Assembly: GCA_958428365.1 (NCBI GenBank)
Contig: CAUAFT010000007.1
Location: 1-64,000, forward strand
DNA length: 64,000 bases
Direction of reading: 5' to 3'
From: an uncultured Lachnospiraceae bacterium
Lineage (GTDB): Bacteria > Bacillota > Clostridia > Lachnospirales > Lachnospiraceae
The notes beneath the pieces were generated by a model. That model worked only from the letters and a program-made list of their open reading frames with translations, was not told the origin of the DNA and did no database searches. The translations under genes were made by a program, and so were the position numbers. Within the stretch, counting starts at the first letter, position 1, and each line of letters begins with the position of its first letter. Shown here piece after piece: positions 41,689 to 51,528 of this stretch.

Positions 41689-42993
41689 ATGCTATTTGAG
41701 GATTTATTAGAGAAGAAAGAAAAGCTGGCTTTAGTTGGATTGGGCTATGTAGGTATGCCGATTGCAGTGGCGTTTTCAAAAAAAGTGAAGGTATTGGGGT
41801 TCGATGTAAACGAAGAGAAGATTCAGCTTTATAAAAACGGGATTGATCCGACAAACGAAGTCGGGGATGAGGCAATCGCATCCTGCAGTGTGGATTTTAC
41901 AGCGGACGAAACACGGTTGAAGGAAGCGAAATTTATCATTGTGGCAGTTCCGACACCGGTAAATGAGGACCACACACCGGACCTGACCCCGGTAGAGGAA
42001 GCAAGTCGGGTAGTAGGAAGAAATCTGACGAAAGGCGCTGTCGTAGTCTACGAATCAACTGTATATCCAGGGGTTACGGAGGATATCTGTATTCCGATTT
42101 TAGAGCAGGAATCAGGACTCAAATGCGGACAAGACTTTAAGATTGGCTACTCACCGGAACGAATCAATCCGGGAGATAAGGTACACCGATTGGAAACCAT
42201 CACTAAGATCGTATCGGGAATGGATGAGGAGACTCTGGACATTATAGCCAGGGTGTATGAGCTGGTTGTTGAGGCAGGGGTTCATCGGGCAGAGAGCATT
42301 AAGGTTGCTGAGGCAGCCAAAGTAATAGAAAATTCTCAACGTGATATCAATATTGCCTTTATGAATGAATTATCTATTATTTTTAACAAGATGGGTATCG
42401 ATACCCAAAGCGTCTTGAAAGCAGCGGGAACAAAATGGAACTTCCTGAACTTTTATCCGGGACTTGTGGGCGGACACTGTATTGGAGTAGACCCGTATTA
42501 TCTGACCTATAAAGCGGAGGAGCTGGGCTATCATTCCCAGATTATATTAGCGGGCAGACGCATCAATGATGATATGGGAAAATATATTGCGGAAAACCTT
42601 GTAAAATTGTTGATCAAGAATGATGTTCCGGTAAAGGGAGCCAGGGTGGCGTTGTTTGGATTCACCTTTAAGGAAAACTGCCCGGATACCAGAAATACAA
42701 AAATCATTGATATCGTAAAAGAGTTAGATGAATATGGAATTCATCCGATGATTATGGACCCGGTCGCGGATGCTGATGAAGCGAAGCGGTTATATGGAGT
42801 TACCTTCAGTTCCAGAGAAGAAATCGGACAGGTAGATGCGGTGATTCTGGCAGTTGCACATGAGGAATTCAAAGATTATGCAATGAAAGAATACGATGAC
42901 CTGTACAGAGATAAAAAGATTATGCTGGATGTGAAGGGACTTTTGGACAGAAAGGCATATGAAGAGGCAGGATATAGTTACTGGAGGCTTTAA
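41689..42993 (+). CDS. tviB: UDP-N-acetylhexosamine 6-dehydrogenase (TviB/WecC type)
   Basis: 434 residues. Rossmann motif VGLGYVGMPIAVAFSKK near residue 17, VAVPTPVNEDHTPDL near 86, and the catalytic cysteine in GGHCIGVDPYYLTYKAEELG near 265. Length and motifs fit the TviB/WbpO group, which makes a UDP-amino-uronic acid. An epimerase like TviC follows, as in Vi-antigen synthesis. Confidence 0.87.
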   Translation: MLFEDLLEKKEKLALVGLGYVGMPIAVAFSKKVKVLGFDVNEEKIQLYKNGIDPTNEVGDEAIASCSVDFTADETRLKEAKFIIVAVPTPVNEDHTPDLTPVEEASRVVGRNLTKGAVVVYESTVYPGVTEDICIPILEQESGLKCGQDFKIGYSPERINPGDKVHRLETITKIVSGMDEETLDIIARVYELVVEAGVHRAESIKVAEAAKVIENSQRDINIAFMNELSIIFNKMGIDTQSVLKAAGTKWNFLNFYPGLVGGHCIGVDPYYLTYKAEELGYHSQIILAGRRINDDMGKYIAENLVKLLIKNDVPVKGARVALFGFTFKENCPDTRNTKIIDIVKELDEYGIHPMIMDPVADADEAKRLYGVTFSSREEIGQVDAVILAVAHEEFKDYAMKEYDDLYRDKKIMLDVKGLLDRKAYEEAGYSYWRL

Positions 42994-43028
42994 TTTACGA
43001 GGTTTAATTTACGAGGAAGGAAAAAAAG

Positions 43029-44009
43029 ATGGGATATTCAGATATAAAGTTTGAAGAGGACGCAATTTTTCTTGTAACAGGGGGAGCCGGATTCATCGGC
43101 TCGAATCTCTGTGAGGCATTATTAAAGAAGGGACATAAGGTACGTTGTCTGGATAATTTATCCACCGGAAAACAGAGCAATGTGGATATGTTTTTGGACA
43201 ATCCGAATTATGAATTTATAAAGGGAGATATTACGGATTTAGATACCTGTATGGAGGCATGCAAAGGGGTAACCTATGTTATGAACCAGGCGGCCTGGGG
43301 CAGTGTTCCGAGAAGTATCGAGATGCCGCTCTATTATGAAGAGGTAAATATAAGAGGAACACTGAATATGATGGAAGCTGCGAGACAGAACGGTGTGAAG
43401 AAATTTGTATACGCTTCTTCCAGTTCTGTCTATGGAGATGAGCCGAATCTTCCGAAGAAAGAGGGAAGAGAGGGAAATCTTCTGGCTCCGTATGCCCTGA
43501 CGAAAAGAGTAAATGAAGAATATGGGCGGTTATATACCAAATTGTATGGACTGGATACTTACGGACTCCGGTATTTCAATGTCTTTGGAAGAAGACAGGA
43601 CCCGAATGGGGCATATGCAGCAGTCATACCGAAGTTCATAAAAATGCTTTTGAATGATGAGACACCTACCATCAATGGAGACGGAAAACAGAGCAGGGAT
43701 TTTACTTATATCGAAAATGTAATTGAAGCAAATCTCAAAGCATGTGCGGCATCCCATGAGGCGGCAGGACAGGCTTTCAATATCGCTTATGGCGGAAGAG
43801 AATATCTCATAGACATTTACTATGCCCTGACGAAGGCATTGGGAAAAGAGATAGAGCCGAACTTTGGACCGGACCGTCCCGGAGATATCAAGCACAGCAA
43901 TGCGGACATTACGAAGGCAGAGGAGCTGTTGGGATATCATCCTGAATACGATTTTGAAGCAGGTCTTGCAGAAGCCATTGAATGGTATAAAGCAAATCTC
44001 GGATCATAA
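43029..44009 (+). CDS. tviC: UDP-hexosamine(uronic acid) 4-epimerase (TviC/WbpP type)
   Basis: 326-residue extended SDR. VTGGAGFIGSNLCEALL near residue 14, NQAAWGSVPRSIEMP near 90, YASSSSVYGDEP near 128, catalytic YALTKRVNEEYG near 157. Pairs with the upstream dehydrogenase; together they would yield UDP-GalNAcA. GAGGAAGG precedes the ATG. The pair implies an acidic polysaccharide. Confidence 0.87.
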   Translation: MGYSDIKFEEDAIFLVTGGAGFIGSNLCEALLKKGHKVRCLDNLSTGKQSNVDMFLDNPNYEFIKGDITDLDTCMEACKGVTYVMNQAAWGSVPRSIEMPLYYEEVNIRGTLNMMEAARQNGVKKFVYASSSSVYGDEPNLPKKEGREGNLLAPYALTKRVNEEYGRLYTKLYGLDTYGLRYFNVFGRRQDPNGAYAAVIPKFIKMLLNDETPTINGDGKQSRDFTYIENVIEANLKACAASHEAAGQAFNIAYGGREYLIDIYYALTKALGKEIEPNFGPDRPGDIKHSNADITKAEELLGYHPEYDFEAGLAEAIEWYKANLGS

Positions 44010-44038
44010 AAACAGTACAGAACGATGGGAGAAAATCA

Positions 44039-44995
44039 GTGGGCATAAAAGGTAAGATTTATTCGCTGACAGAAAAAAGTCATTTAATAAAAAACATGTA
44101 TATTGCGTTACACAATAAAAAGGTCAAGCACAGATTGAATTTGACAGATGAAGAATTTGCACAGCGATATTATTATGATGCGACCAGGAGAAAACTGAAT
44201 CTGGATCATCCCCAGTCATTTGATGAAAAACAGTGGTGGATGAAAATTCACTACAGGAATCCGTTAATGACCCAGTGCGTAGACAAATACAAGGTGAGAG
44301 AGTATGTAAAGCAGTGTGGTCTGGAATCCATATTGAATGAGCTGTATGGAGTCTACGATAACGCATCGGAGATTGAACTTGATCAGTTACCGGAAGAATT
44401 CTTTATAAAGACAAACCATGGATGCGCCTGTAATTTCTGGTGTAGAAATAAAGCGGAGTTTCCAATTAGGGAAGTGTCAAAAAAACTGGATGAGAATTTG
44501 AAGGAAAACTACTATATTCAATCCAGAGAATGGCCGTATAAAAATGTAGAACCTAAAATCATTGCAGAAAAAGTATTAAAAAGTGAAAAAGGGGAACCAT
44601 TGGTGGACTACCGCTTTTTATGCTTTGGTGGAAAATGCCATTATCTTTTTGTGGATATTGATACTTGCGATGAGAGCGGCGCCCATAAGGTTCATGCAAA
44701 ACGAAATGTTTATACGAAGGATTTTGAACTGCTTCCGGTGAAGGTGAGCAGGGAGAATTTTGCTCCGGAGCTTGTTCCGAAACCGGAAAACTATGATGAA
44801 ATGATAGCCTGTGCGGAAAAGCTGTCAGAGCCGTTTCCTTTTGTGCGTGTGGATTTATATAATATTGATGGGAAAATCGTATTTGGCGAGCTGACTTTTT
44901 ATCACGCGGGCAGTTCCAGCGTATTTGAACCATGGAGTTTTTCCGATGAACTCGGTAAGCTGATTGAATTGCCGAGAGACGAATATGTAGTATAG
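44039..44995 (+). CDS. TupA-like ATP-grasp protein
   Basis: 318 residues from GTG 44039 with GGGAG upstream. KTNHGCACNFWCRNK near 125, KIIAEKVL near 175, DYRFLCFGGKCHYLF near 190 and FVRVDLYNIDGKIVFGELTF near 280 match the PF14305 ATP-grasp family first seen in teichuronopeptide synthesis. Such enzymes form amide bonds or modify polysaccharides with amino acids. The uronic acid made by tviB/tviC is a plausible acceptor. Confidence 0.82.
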   Translation: MGIKGKIYSLTEKSHLIKNMYIALHNKKVKHRLNLTDEEFAQRYYYDATRRKLNLDHPQSFDEKQWWMKIHYRNPLMTQCVDKYKVREYVKQCGLESILNELYGVYDNASEIELDQLPEEFFIKTNHGCACNFWCRNKAEFPIREVSKKLDENLKENYYIQSREWPYKNVEPKIIAEKVLKSEKGEPLVDYRFLCFGGKCHYLFVDIDTCDESGAHKVHAKRNVYTKDFELLPVKVSRENFAPELVPKPENYDEMIACAEKLSEPFPFVRVDLYNIDGKIVFGELTFYHAGSSSVFEPWSFSDELGKLIELPRDEYVV

Positions 44996-45035
44996 AATCC
45001 AATAGAGGCAGAAGCGTATTATACAGGTGATTTAG

Positions 45036-46196
45036 ATGAGAATATTATATATATCGAGAAGTATCTTTCCCTATGGGGCGGCATATGCAAGCCGTGTTAT
45101 GCATTTTGCAAAAATGCTGCATCATATGGGACATACGGTGCATGTAATAACGGATTATACTTTGGATACAGAGGCAAAAGAGGGAAAAGTAATAGATTTG
45201 GGATTCTGTTCCTATCAGGCATTAGCCATGGATTCCGGGATGAAAAACAGATTGCAGATGAATAAGAAACGCTATGAATGTGTAAAGGCGTACTTAGACA
45301 CCAAAGGAGCAGATTATATCATTACAAGTTCTTTTCCGTTTGACTATAAAAAGATGAGGAATCTGATGACGGATAGAAAGATTCCATATGCCATAGAGTT
45401 ATGCGAGTGGTTCGACCCCTCCAATTATAAATTGGGAAAGGCTGATATTCGCTATCGTATCAATCAGAAAACGCTGAAAAAGAGATATGTGAAAGAAGAT
45501 AAAATTATAGCCATCAGCAGATATTTGCAGAACCACTATGAAAAATACGGGGTGTCTTGTATACGGATTCCTACCATTCTGGATATGGAAGAGTTCGGAT
45601 ATAGCGAGGATACGGCGAATGAGAAAATAAAAATCATGTATGCCGGAAATCCGGGAAAATCGAAAGAATTATTAAAGCAGATATTTGAAGCGATTGTCGA
45701 TTTGAAACAGGAAGATGAGCAGCTTTGTGAGAAGTTGTGTTTTGATATCTATGGTGTCAATGAAGAACAGGTACTATACAATATAGAGAATGACAAAAGT
45801 CTTCTGGACAGTGTCCGGGATTGTATACAGATTCAGGGAAAAGTGAAGCAGGAAATTATGAATTCCGTGTATCAGGAGCATGATTATAGTATTTTTATGC
45901 GTCCCCACAGGCGATCTTCAGAAGCGGGTTTTCCTACAAAGCTTGCGGAGAGTCTTGCGGCGGGAACACCGGTCCTGGTGAATCAGACAGGAGATATCTC
46001 CTGTTATATTGAAAATGGAGAAAATGGTTACCTGGTAGAAAACGACAGAGAAGAAATAAAAAAGCTGTTCCGCGAACTTATTTCTATGGAGAAGAGTCGG
46101 TATACAAAGATGCGCAAGAACGCCAGAAAAACGGCGGAATGCAGTTTTGATTACAGAGTATATGAGAAAGAAATGGATAAGTTTATCAATGAATAA
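45036..46196 (+). CDS. GT4 glycosyltransferase
   Basis: 386 residues, GT-B fold. ILYISRSIFPYGAAYASRVM at the N-terminus, IKIMYAGNPGKSKELL near 205, and FPTKLAESLAAGTPVLVNQTGD near 300 as the sugar-nucleotide site. It overlaps the polymerase gene by eight bases. Confidence 0.85.
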   Translation: MRILYISRSIFPYGAAYASRVMHFAKMLHHMGHTVHVITDYTLDTEAKEGKVIDLGFCSYQALAMDSGMKNRLQMNKKRYECVKAYLDTKGADYIITSSFPFDYKKMRNLMTDRKIPYAIELCEWFDPSNYKLGKADIRYRINQKTLKKRYVKEDKIIAISRYLQNHYEKYGVSCIRIPTILDMEEFGYSEDTANEKIKIMYAGNPGKSKELLKQIFEAIVDLKQEDEQLCEKLCFDIYGVNEEQVLYNIENDKSLLDSVRDCIQIQGKVKQEIMNSVYQEHDYSIFMRPHRRSSEAGFPTKLAESLAAGTPVLVNQTGDISCYIENGENGYLVENDREEIKKLFRELISMEKSRYTKMRKNARKTAECSFDYRVYEKEMDKFINE

Positions 46197-47526
46197 TCAC
46201 CTTGAAAGTATGAATAAGAGAAAAAAATACATGATGTATCCATACATGGTAATCGCTGCATATATTCTGATTACATTGATATTAAATCTGTTTGGACCTG
46301 TTGAATATCAGGGTTATACTACGGGAAAAAAAGCGGCAGTTACCATTTATATTTTGATGTTTCTGGTCGTAACCTATGTGGGCATGAAAATCGCGTCTAT
46401 GTCCGGACAGGTAAAGGATGCAGCATTAAATAAAAATTATGCAAGGGTTAAAAATTTTATTTTTATCATAGAAATCACGATAGTAGTCGTATTCCTGATT
46501 AAACTGTCGTTAATCATTTATCAGGTGATTCAGTATGGGATTCCCGTTTCAGGAATGAGCTTTTCTTCCATGGCTGAGGTATATTCAGACTTACATTTGA
46601 CGGAATCAGATGTCAATATTTTTCGGAAAATAAATTCCTTCACAAGGGTATTGACATTTCTCGCATTCTTTTCAGGGATGTATATGTGGAAAAAAATCAG
46701 CCGAAGCGGGAGAATCATGTTATGTGCGGCAATCATTCTTGATTTTCTGTATAATATTTTGTATATTGGTACGCAAAGATCCTTATTTACATATATGGTT
46801 CTTGCCGGGATGTTGTACATTGTACATGTCATCAAAAGTGGAAAGGGAATTAAAAAAAGAAATGTATTCTTCGTTGCAGTGGCGGTAGTTGGAGCAGTGC
46901 TCATATTTACGAAAATAATAAGTGCAAGGTTTACGCTTTGGGGAAGTGTTATGAGTACGGACTTTCGAAATGGGATGAAGTTCAATCCCAATCATATATT
47001 GGTTCAATGGCTGCCGGATGAGATGAAATATGCATTTATTACATTATTATCTTATCCGTCTCAAGGATATTATGGTCTGTCGATGTGCTTTGATGTGCCT
47101 TTCCAGTGGACCTGGTTTTTGGGTGGAGCCAGAGGATTAAACAGTATTGCATCCCAGGTTCTTTCTGAGATACCGGATTTTCTGTCCTCTACTTATCCTG
47201 TAAGGACCGGTGAGATGATTGGCTTTGACGGACTGGCTGCATGGTATACAATCTTTGCATGGCTTGCAGGTGATGTTACATTTTTGGGAGCTTTGGTTGT
47301 AATGCTATTGGCTGCCTATCTTTTTATGAGATGTTGGAAAGAAGTAATCTTATATAACAATCCGTTGTCCTTTGCAATGCTGATTCAGTTGGTAATTATG
47401 TATGTTTTTGTGCCTGCGAACAATCAGTTGTTTGTGGACAGGGGTGATTCCCTGGGGATTATTTTTTTATTTATCATTTGGCTTGTCTTTCATAAAAGAC
47501 TCAATTACTGTGAAGAAATGAATTAG
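46189..47526 (+). CDS. wzy: O-antigen/EPS polymerase-like membrane protein (Wzy)
   Basis: 445 residues from ATG 46189, inside the end of the previous gene, with about eleven membrane segments. A large outer loop (about residues 255-345) contains GLSMCFDVPFQW and GGARGLNSIASQ, resembling oligosaccharide repeat polymerases. The sequence is poorly conserved, as usual for Wzy. The flippase gene follows, supporting the call. Confidence 0.75.
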   Translation: MNNHLESMNKRKKYMMYPYMVIAAYILITLILNLFGPVEYQGYTTGKKAAVTIYILMFLVVTYVGMKIASMSGQVKDAALNKNYARVKNFIFIIEITIVVVFLIKLSLIIYQVIQYGIPVSGMSFSSMAEVYSDLHLTESDVNIFRKINSFTRVLTFLAFFSGMYMWKKISRSGRIMLCAAIILDFLYNILYIGTQRSLFTYMVLAGMLYIVHVIKSGKGIKKRNVFFVAVAVVGAVLIFTKIISARFTLWGSVMSTDFRNGMKFNPNHILVQWLPDEMKYAFITLLSYPSQGYYGLSMCFDVPFQWTWFLGGARGLNSIASQVLSEIPDFLSSTYPVRTGEMIGFDGLAAWYTIFAWLAGDVTFLGALVVMLLAAYLFMRCWKEVILYNNPLSFAMLIQLVIMYVFVPANNQLFVDRGDSLGIIFLFIIWLVFHKRLNYCEEMN

Positions 47527-47547
47527 AAATGATAGGAAAGTTGGAAT

Positions 47548-48873
47548 ATGGATACAGGGCAGGAAAGAATAGAATCAAGAGAAAAAAAAATAAGATATAC
47601 GGCAGTGACTGCCATTCTGGCAAAAATCCTGGCAATGCTTGTGCCTCTGGTTACGGTAAGGTATGCTTATGATTATCTGGGAGCGGAAATTTATGGATTG
47701 TGGAATACAGTTCTGTCGTTTTTCTCCATGTTTGCATTTGCAGACCTTGGTCTGGGAAGCGGATTACAGACCTCTCTGAGCCAGTGTCAGGGAAGGGATG
47801 ATGAGGAAAACAGCCGGAAATTAGTTGCAAGCACTTATCTGATACTGGTGATATCGACCACCATTATCCTGCTTGTGATGCTGGTACTCTTTCGTTTTGT
47901 GGATTGGGGAAGCGTCATGAATGTAGAATCCGATATTGCGGCGCAGCTGGTGGAAAAGGTTGTAGTAATCATTGTTATTTCAAAACTTCTGAATATTCCG
48001 TTCTCATTGGTGAATCGTACCCAGCTCGCATTACAGGAGGGATATAAGGGAAATATCTGGCAGTGTGTTGCAAATATTCTGAGTATTGGACTAATTATCG
48101 TAATCGTAGTTGCGGATGGGGGAAAAATTCCTTTGATCATCGCTTCCACCTATACAGTGGTAATCGTTTCCATTTTGAATTTCATCGTCTATTTTGGAGT
48201 ACAGAGGAAAGAATATGCACCCCGCTTGAAATATGCAGATGCGAAGGTTGCAAAGAGTATGCTGCAGATCGGCATTGCTTTTTGTCTGCTGTCTGTATTT
48301 ACGAATCTGGGATTGTCTTTGGACAGCTTTATTGTTGCAAGGGTCAGCAATTTAACCGAATCCGCGACATATTCTATTCTGTACCGGGCGACGGGATTGA
48401 TCAGCGTAGGATGCGGTATGCTGTCTACACCTCTTTGGGGAGCTTTTGGGGAAGCGCTGGAGCGGAAGGATTATGAGTGGGTGAAGAGCAGGAGCAGGAA
48501 AACGGCGCTGTTTTCACTTTTGATCGCGCTGGCAGGAACCGTCGGCTTAATGGTCTTGGGAAGATGGATTTTCGCTATCTGGCTTGGAAAACCTTTGGAA
48601 TATAGCAATATGATGTTGTTGAGTATGTGTCTGATGCAATGTCTCTTATCGGGAATAGCTCCTTATTTTATGGTCTTGAATGCGAGAGGGATTGTAAAAA
48701 GACAGATTTTTATATTTTCAATTTATACAGTGATATCCCTTCTGTTGAAATTTGCATTAGGTGAACTGTTTGGAATAGACTGGATTCCGATGGTGGGAAC
48801 TGTTTGTTATGCAGTAATTATTGTTCCATATGTATATACATTAGCAAAAAAGGAAATGGAAGAAACAAAATGA
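47548..48873 (+). CDS. wzx: polysaccharide flippase (Wzx, MATE/MOP superfamily)
   Basis: 441 residues with about twelve membrane segments. KILAMLVPLVTVRYAYDYLG near residue 25 and FADLGLGSGLQTSLSQ near 68 are typical of polysaccharide flippases. It moves lipid-linked repeats across the membrane for Wzy. The start contains an A9 tract (codons 12-15). Its stop overlaps the next start as ATGA. Confidence 0.87.
   Translation: MDTGQERIESREKKIRYTAVTAILAKILAMLVPLVTVRYAYDYLGAEIYGLWNTVLSFFSMFAFADLGLGSGLQTSLSQCQGRDDEENSRKLVASTYLILVISTTIILLVMLVLFRFVDWGSVMNVESDIAAQLVEKVVVIIVISKLLNIPFSLVNRTQLALQEGYKGNIWQCVANILSIGLIIVIVVADGGKIPLIIASTYTVVIVSILNFIVYFGVQRKEYAPRLKYADAKVAKSMLQIGIAFCLLSVFTNLGLSLDSFIVARVSNLTESATYSILYRATGLISVGCGMLSTPLWGAFGEALERKDYEWVKSRSRKTALFSLLIALAGTVGLMVLGRWIFAIWLGKPLEYSNMMLLSMCLMQCLLSGIAPYFMVLNARGIVKRQIFIFSIYTVISLLLKFALGELFGIDWIPMVGTVCYAVIIVPYVYTLAKKEMEETK
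47582..47590 (+). repeat. A9 tract at the start of the flippase gene
   Basis: Nine A in codons 12-15 of wzx. Loss of one A gives TAA directly after the tract; gain of one reaches a TGA after about 30 codons. This allows slippage, by replication or transcription, to switch or tune the flippase. Confidence 0.6.
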
Positions 48874-49397
48874 GAAAACTGAAATTAATATTCAAAATTT
48901 TACAGGCGTATTTGAATCCATATAAGTATATGAGAAAAAGTGGCATAAATTTTGCAGGGGAGGGTACAGTCACCTTATATACCAACCCGTATAAGACCTT
49001 TGGGAGCGATCCATGGATGCTTACCTTAGGCGATAATGTCTATATTACATCAGGAGTCCGATTTATCACACATGATGGAGGTACTTTGATTTTGAGAAAG
49101 GAAGTACCGGATTTGGAGATTACAAAACCTATAAAAGTAGGGAATGATGTCTATTTCGGGGTGAACAGTATGGTCATGCCGGGGGTTACGATTGGGAATC
49201 GGTGTATCATCGCAGCGGGAGCCATTGTCACAAAGGATGTACCGGATAACTCTGTGGTGGCAGGAGTCCCGGCTAAGGTGGTGAAAACCACAGATGAATA
49301 TCTGGAAAAGATTAAGGGAGAATCCCTGCATCTGGGACATTTGAAAGGTGAGGAAAAGGCGAGAGAGTTAAAGAAGATTTACCATATTAACGATTAG
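48870..49397 (+). CDS. hexapeptide-repeat acyltransferase
   Basis: 175 residues from ATG 48870, overlapping the wzx stop. Left-handed beta-helix repeats in the second half: VGNDVYFGVNSMVMPGVTIG, then NRCIIAAGAIVTKDVPDNSV and VAGVPAKVV. Typical sugar O-acetyltransferase of the CapG/WbbJ class. The frame extending upstream to 48804 belongs to wzx. Confidence 0.88.
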   Translation: MRKLKLIFKILQAYLNPYKYMRKSGINFAGEGTVTLYTNPYKTFGSDPWMLTLGDNVYITSGVRFITHDGGTLILRKEVPDLEITKPIKVGNDVYFGVNSMVMPGVTIGNRCIIAAGAIVTKDVPDNSVVAGVPAKVVKTTDEYLEKIKGESLHLGHLKGEEKARELKKIYHIND

Positions 49398-49458
49398 AAG
49401 CGGACAGATATTGAATAAGAAAAGATGCAGGAATCAAAATCAGGAAGAGGGAAATAGG

Positions 49459-50430
49459 ATGGATTCATCAAAAAAGATAGAAAGCATAGTTATCTGGCGA
49501 GTTATAGCATGTTTAGGCGTCTTTGCAGTTCATCTTGGGCAAAGAATGAATTTGTCAGGATATATCCGTCTGATTTCTGATTTTGGGAAGTATGGGGTAC
49601 AGTTATTTTTTATTATTAGTGGTCTTCTAAGCGCAGAACAAATGTTTGTGGGGGGGGGTACGGCGCTAAGTTATTGGCGTAAAAGAGCAGTCAGGATTTT
49701 GCCATTATACTATTTTGTGATATTTTATTATTTTCTGTCTGAAACCCTTATTTGGAAAGACATCCCTGTGGATGACACAGGACTGGGCTGGATGAGATAT
49801 TTATTTTTTCTGTCTGGATTTGTGAAAAGTGATACTTATTTTTGGAGTAATTTGGGTATCACCTGGACAATTCCTGTATTTGTTCTTTTTTATTTTAGTG
49901 TGCCATTTGTTTTTAAAAGAGTAAAAGATTTTAAAAGTTCCCTGGTTCTTTATGTAGTACTTTTGTTGCTGGCATGGGGGATAAAAATATTTTGTAACGG
50001 GAATTTTGCAGCAATTACATACCTTCCGTTTTTTGCAGAGGGGATAATTGTATTTTTTGCGAAGAGAGAAAAGCGAGAGGCTCTTGTGATTTTTCTTTCT
50101 TCAGTGGCTTTGATAGGAAAATTGATACTTGGAAACATAGATAGTACCACATATTCTTTTTTATTCATGATTATCATTATCGCAACGTGGGATGTAAAAA
50201 TACCTTCGGGGAAGATAAAACAGATCATCTCTGTATTAGATAAATATTCATATACTATTTATCTGGGACAAGGCTTGATTTTTTGCGGCTTCATTGACAA
50301 ATTTTCATTTGGTCCGGCTGTCGTTTTGGGAATTGCCATATTTGGTACGAGTCTACTGGTATTTTTCGTATACAATTTTATAGAGTATCCTATTCAGAAA
50401 TTTTTAAAAAGTATAGTAAATGAAAGGTAA
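49459..50430 (+). CDS. acyltransferase family 3 membrane protein
   Basis: 323 residues from ATG 49459. About ten membrane segments; WRVIACLGVFAVHLGQRM near residue 12 carries the conserved His, and FFIISGLLSAEQMF near 52 is typical. It likely O-acetylates the surface polysaccharide. A G9 tract at 49650-49658 lies in codons 64-67; the present length is in frame, so the gene is ON. Ribosome site GAGGGAA. Confidence 0.88.
   Translation: MDSSKKIESIVIWRVIACLGVFAVHLGQRMNLSGYIRLISDFGKYGVQLFFIISGLLSAEQMFVGGGTALSYWRKRAVRILPLYYFVIFYYFLSETLIWKDIPVDDTGLGWMRYLFFLSGFVKSDTYFWSNLGITWTIPVFVLFYFSVPFVFKRVKDFKSSLVLYVVLLLLAWGIKIFCNGNFAAITYLPFFAEGIIVFFAKREKREALVIFLSSVALIGKLILGNIDSTTYSFLFMIIIIATWDVKIPSGKIKQIISVLDKYSYTIYLGQGLIFCGFIDKFSFGPAVVLGIAIFGTSLLVFFVYNFIEYPIQKFLKSIVNER
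49650..49658 (+). repeat. G9 homopolymer, likely phase-variable switch
   Basis: Nine consecutive G in an acyltransferase frame. Losing one G gives a TAA six codons after the tract starts; gaining one gives TAA about a dozen codons on. Either change removes almost the whole enzyme. Confidence 0.75.
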
Positions 50431-50438
50431 AAGGAAAA

Positions 50439-51479
50439 ATGTTTGAAGGAAAAACACTATTAATTACCGGAGGCACCGGGTCATTTGGAAATGCTGTATT
50501 AAATCGTTTTTTAGATACGGATATCAGAGAAATCCGTATTTTTTCCAGAGATGAAAAAAAGCAGGATGATATGCGGCATGAATATCAGGTGAGATATCCT
50601 GAGGTGAGTGATAAAATTAAATTTTTTATTGGAGATGTGAGAGACCTGGCATCTGTAAAGAATGCAATGTACGGAGTCGATTATATTTTCCATGCGGCGG
50701 CTTTAAAACAGGTGCCGTCCTGTGAATTCTTTCCGGTTGAGGCAGTAAAAACGAATGTGCTGGGAACAGAGAATGTATTGACGGCGGCGATAGAAGCCGG
50801 GGTTAAAAAGGTTATTTGCCTCTCCACAGATAAAGCTGCTTATCCGGTAAATGCTATGGGAACCTCAAAGGCGATGATGGAAAAAGTAATTGTTGCAAAA
50901 TCCAGAACGGTATCTCCGGATAAGACGAATATTTGCTGTACAAGATACGGCAATGTGATGTGTTCCAGAGGCTCGGTTATTCCGCTGTTTATTGAGCAGA
51001 TCAAAGCCGGGAATCCAATGACTGTGACAGAACCGGCGATGACAAGATTTATTATGAGTCTGGAGGAAGCCGTAGAATTAGTGGTATTTGCTTTCCAGAA
51101 TGCAGAGTCTGGTGATATCATGGTTCAGAAGGCGCCTGCTTGTACCATTGAAGTATTGGCACAGGCGGTGGCAGAGCTGTTTGATCCGGGACATGAGATA
51201 AAAGTAATTGGAATACGTCATGGAGAGAAAATGTATGAGACGCTGCTCACAAATGAAGAGTGTGCAAATGCCATTGATATGGGAGATTTCTATCGTGTTC
51301 CTTGTGATAAACGGGATTTGAATTATGATAACTATTTTAAGAATGGAGATAAGGAGAGAGTAAAGCTCTCGGAATTCAATTCTAATAATACAGATTTATT
51401 AGATGTAGAACAGGTAAAGGAAAAATTGCTGGAATTAGATTACATTAAAGAAGAGTTAAAATCATGGAAAGAATCTTAG
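50439..51479 (+). CDS. capE: UDP-GlcNAc 4,6-dehydratase/5-epimerase (CapE type)
   Basis: First enzyme to UDP-L-FucNAc. 346-residue extended SDR. TLLITGGTGSFGNAVLNRFL near residue 5, FHAAALKQVPSCEFFP near 84 and YPVNAMGTSKAMMEKV near 132, where Met takes the usual Tyr position as in CapE/FlaA1 relatives. capF and capG follow in order, as in Staphylococcus cap5E-F-G. Confidence 0.92.
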   Translation: MFEGKTLLITGGTGSFGNAVLNRFLDTDIREIRIFSRDEKKQDDMRHEYQVRYPEVSDKIKFFIGDVRDLASVKNAMYGVDYIFHAAALKQVPSCEFFPVEAVKTNVLGTENVLTAAIEAGVKKVICLSTDKAAYPVNAMGTSKAMMEKVIVAKSRTVSPDKTNICCTRYGNVMCSRGSVIPLFIEQIKAGNPMTVTEPAMTRFIMSLEEAVELVVFAFQNAESGDIMVQKAPACTIEVLAQAVAELFDPGHEIKVIGIRHGEKMYETLLTNEECANAIDMGDFYRVPCDKRDLNYDNYFKNGDKERVKLSEFNSNNTDLLDVEQVKEKLLELDYIKEELKSWKES

Positions 51480-51528
51480 AAAATGGGTTGTTGTGATACT
51501 TTTTGAGAATGTGGAAGAGGGAAAGGAA

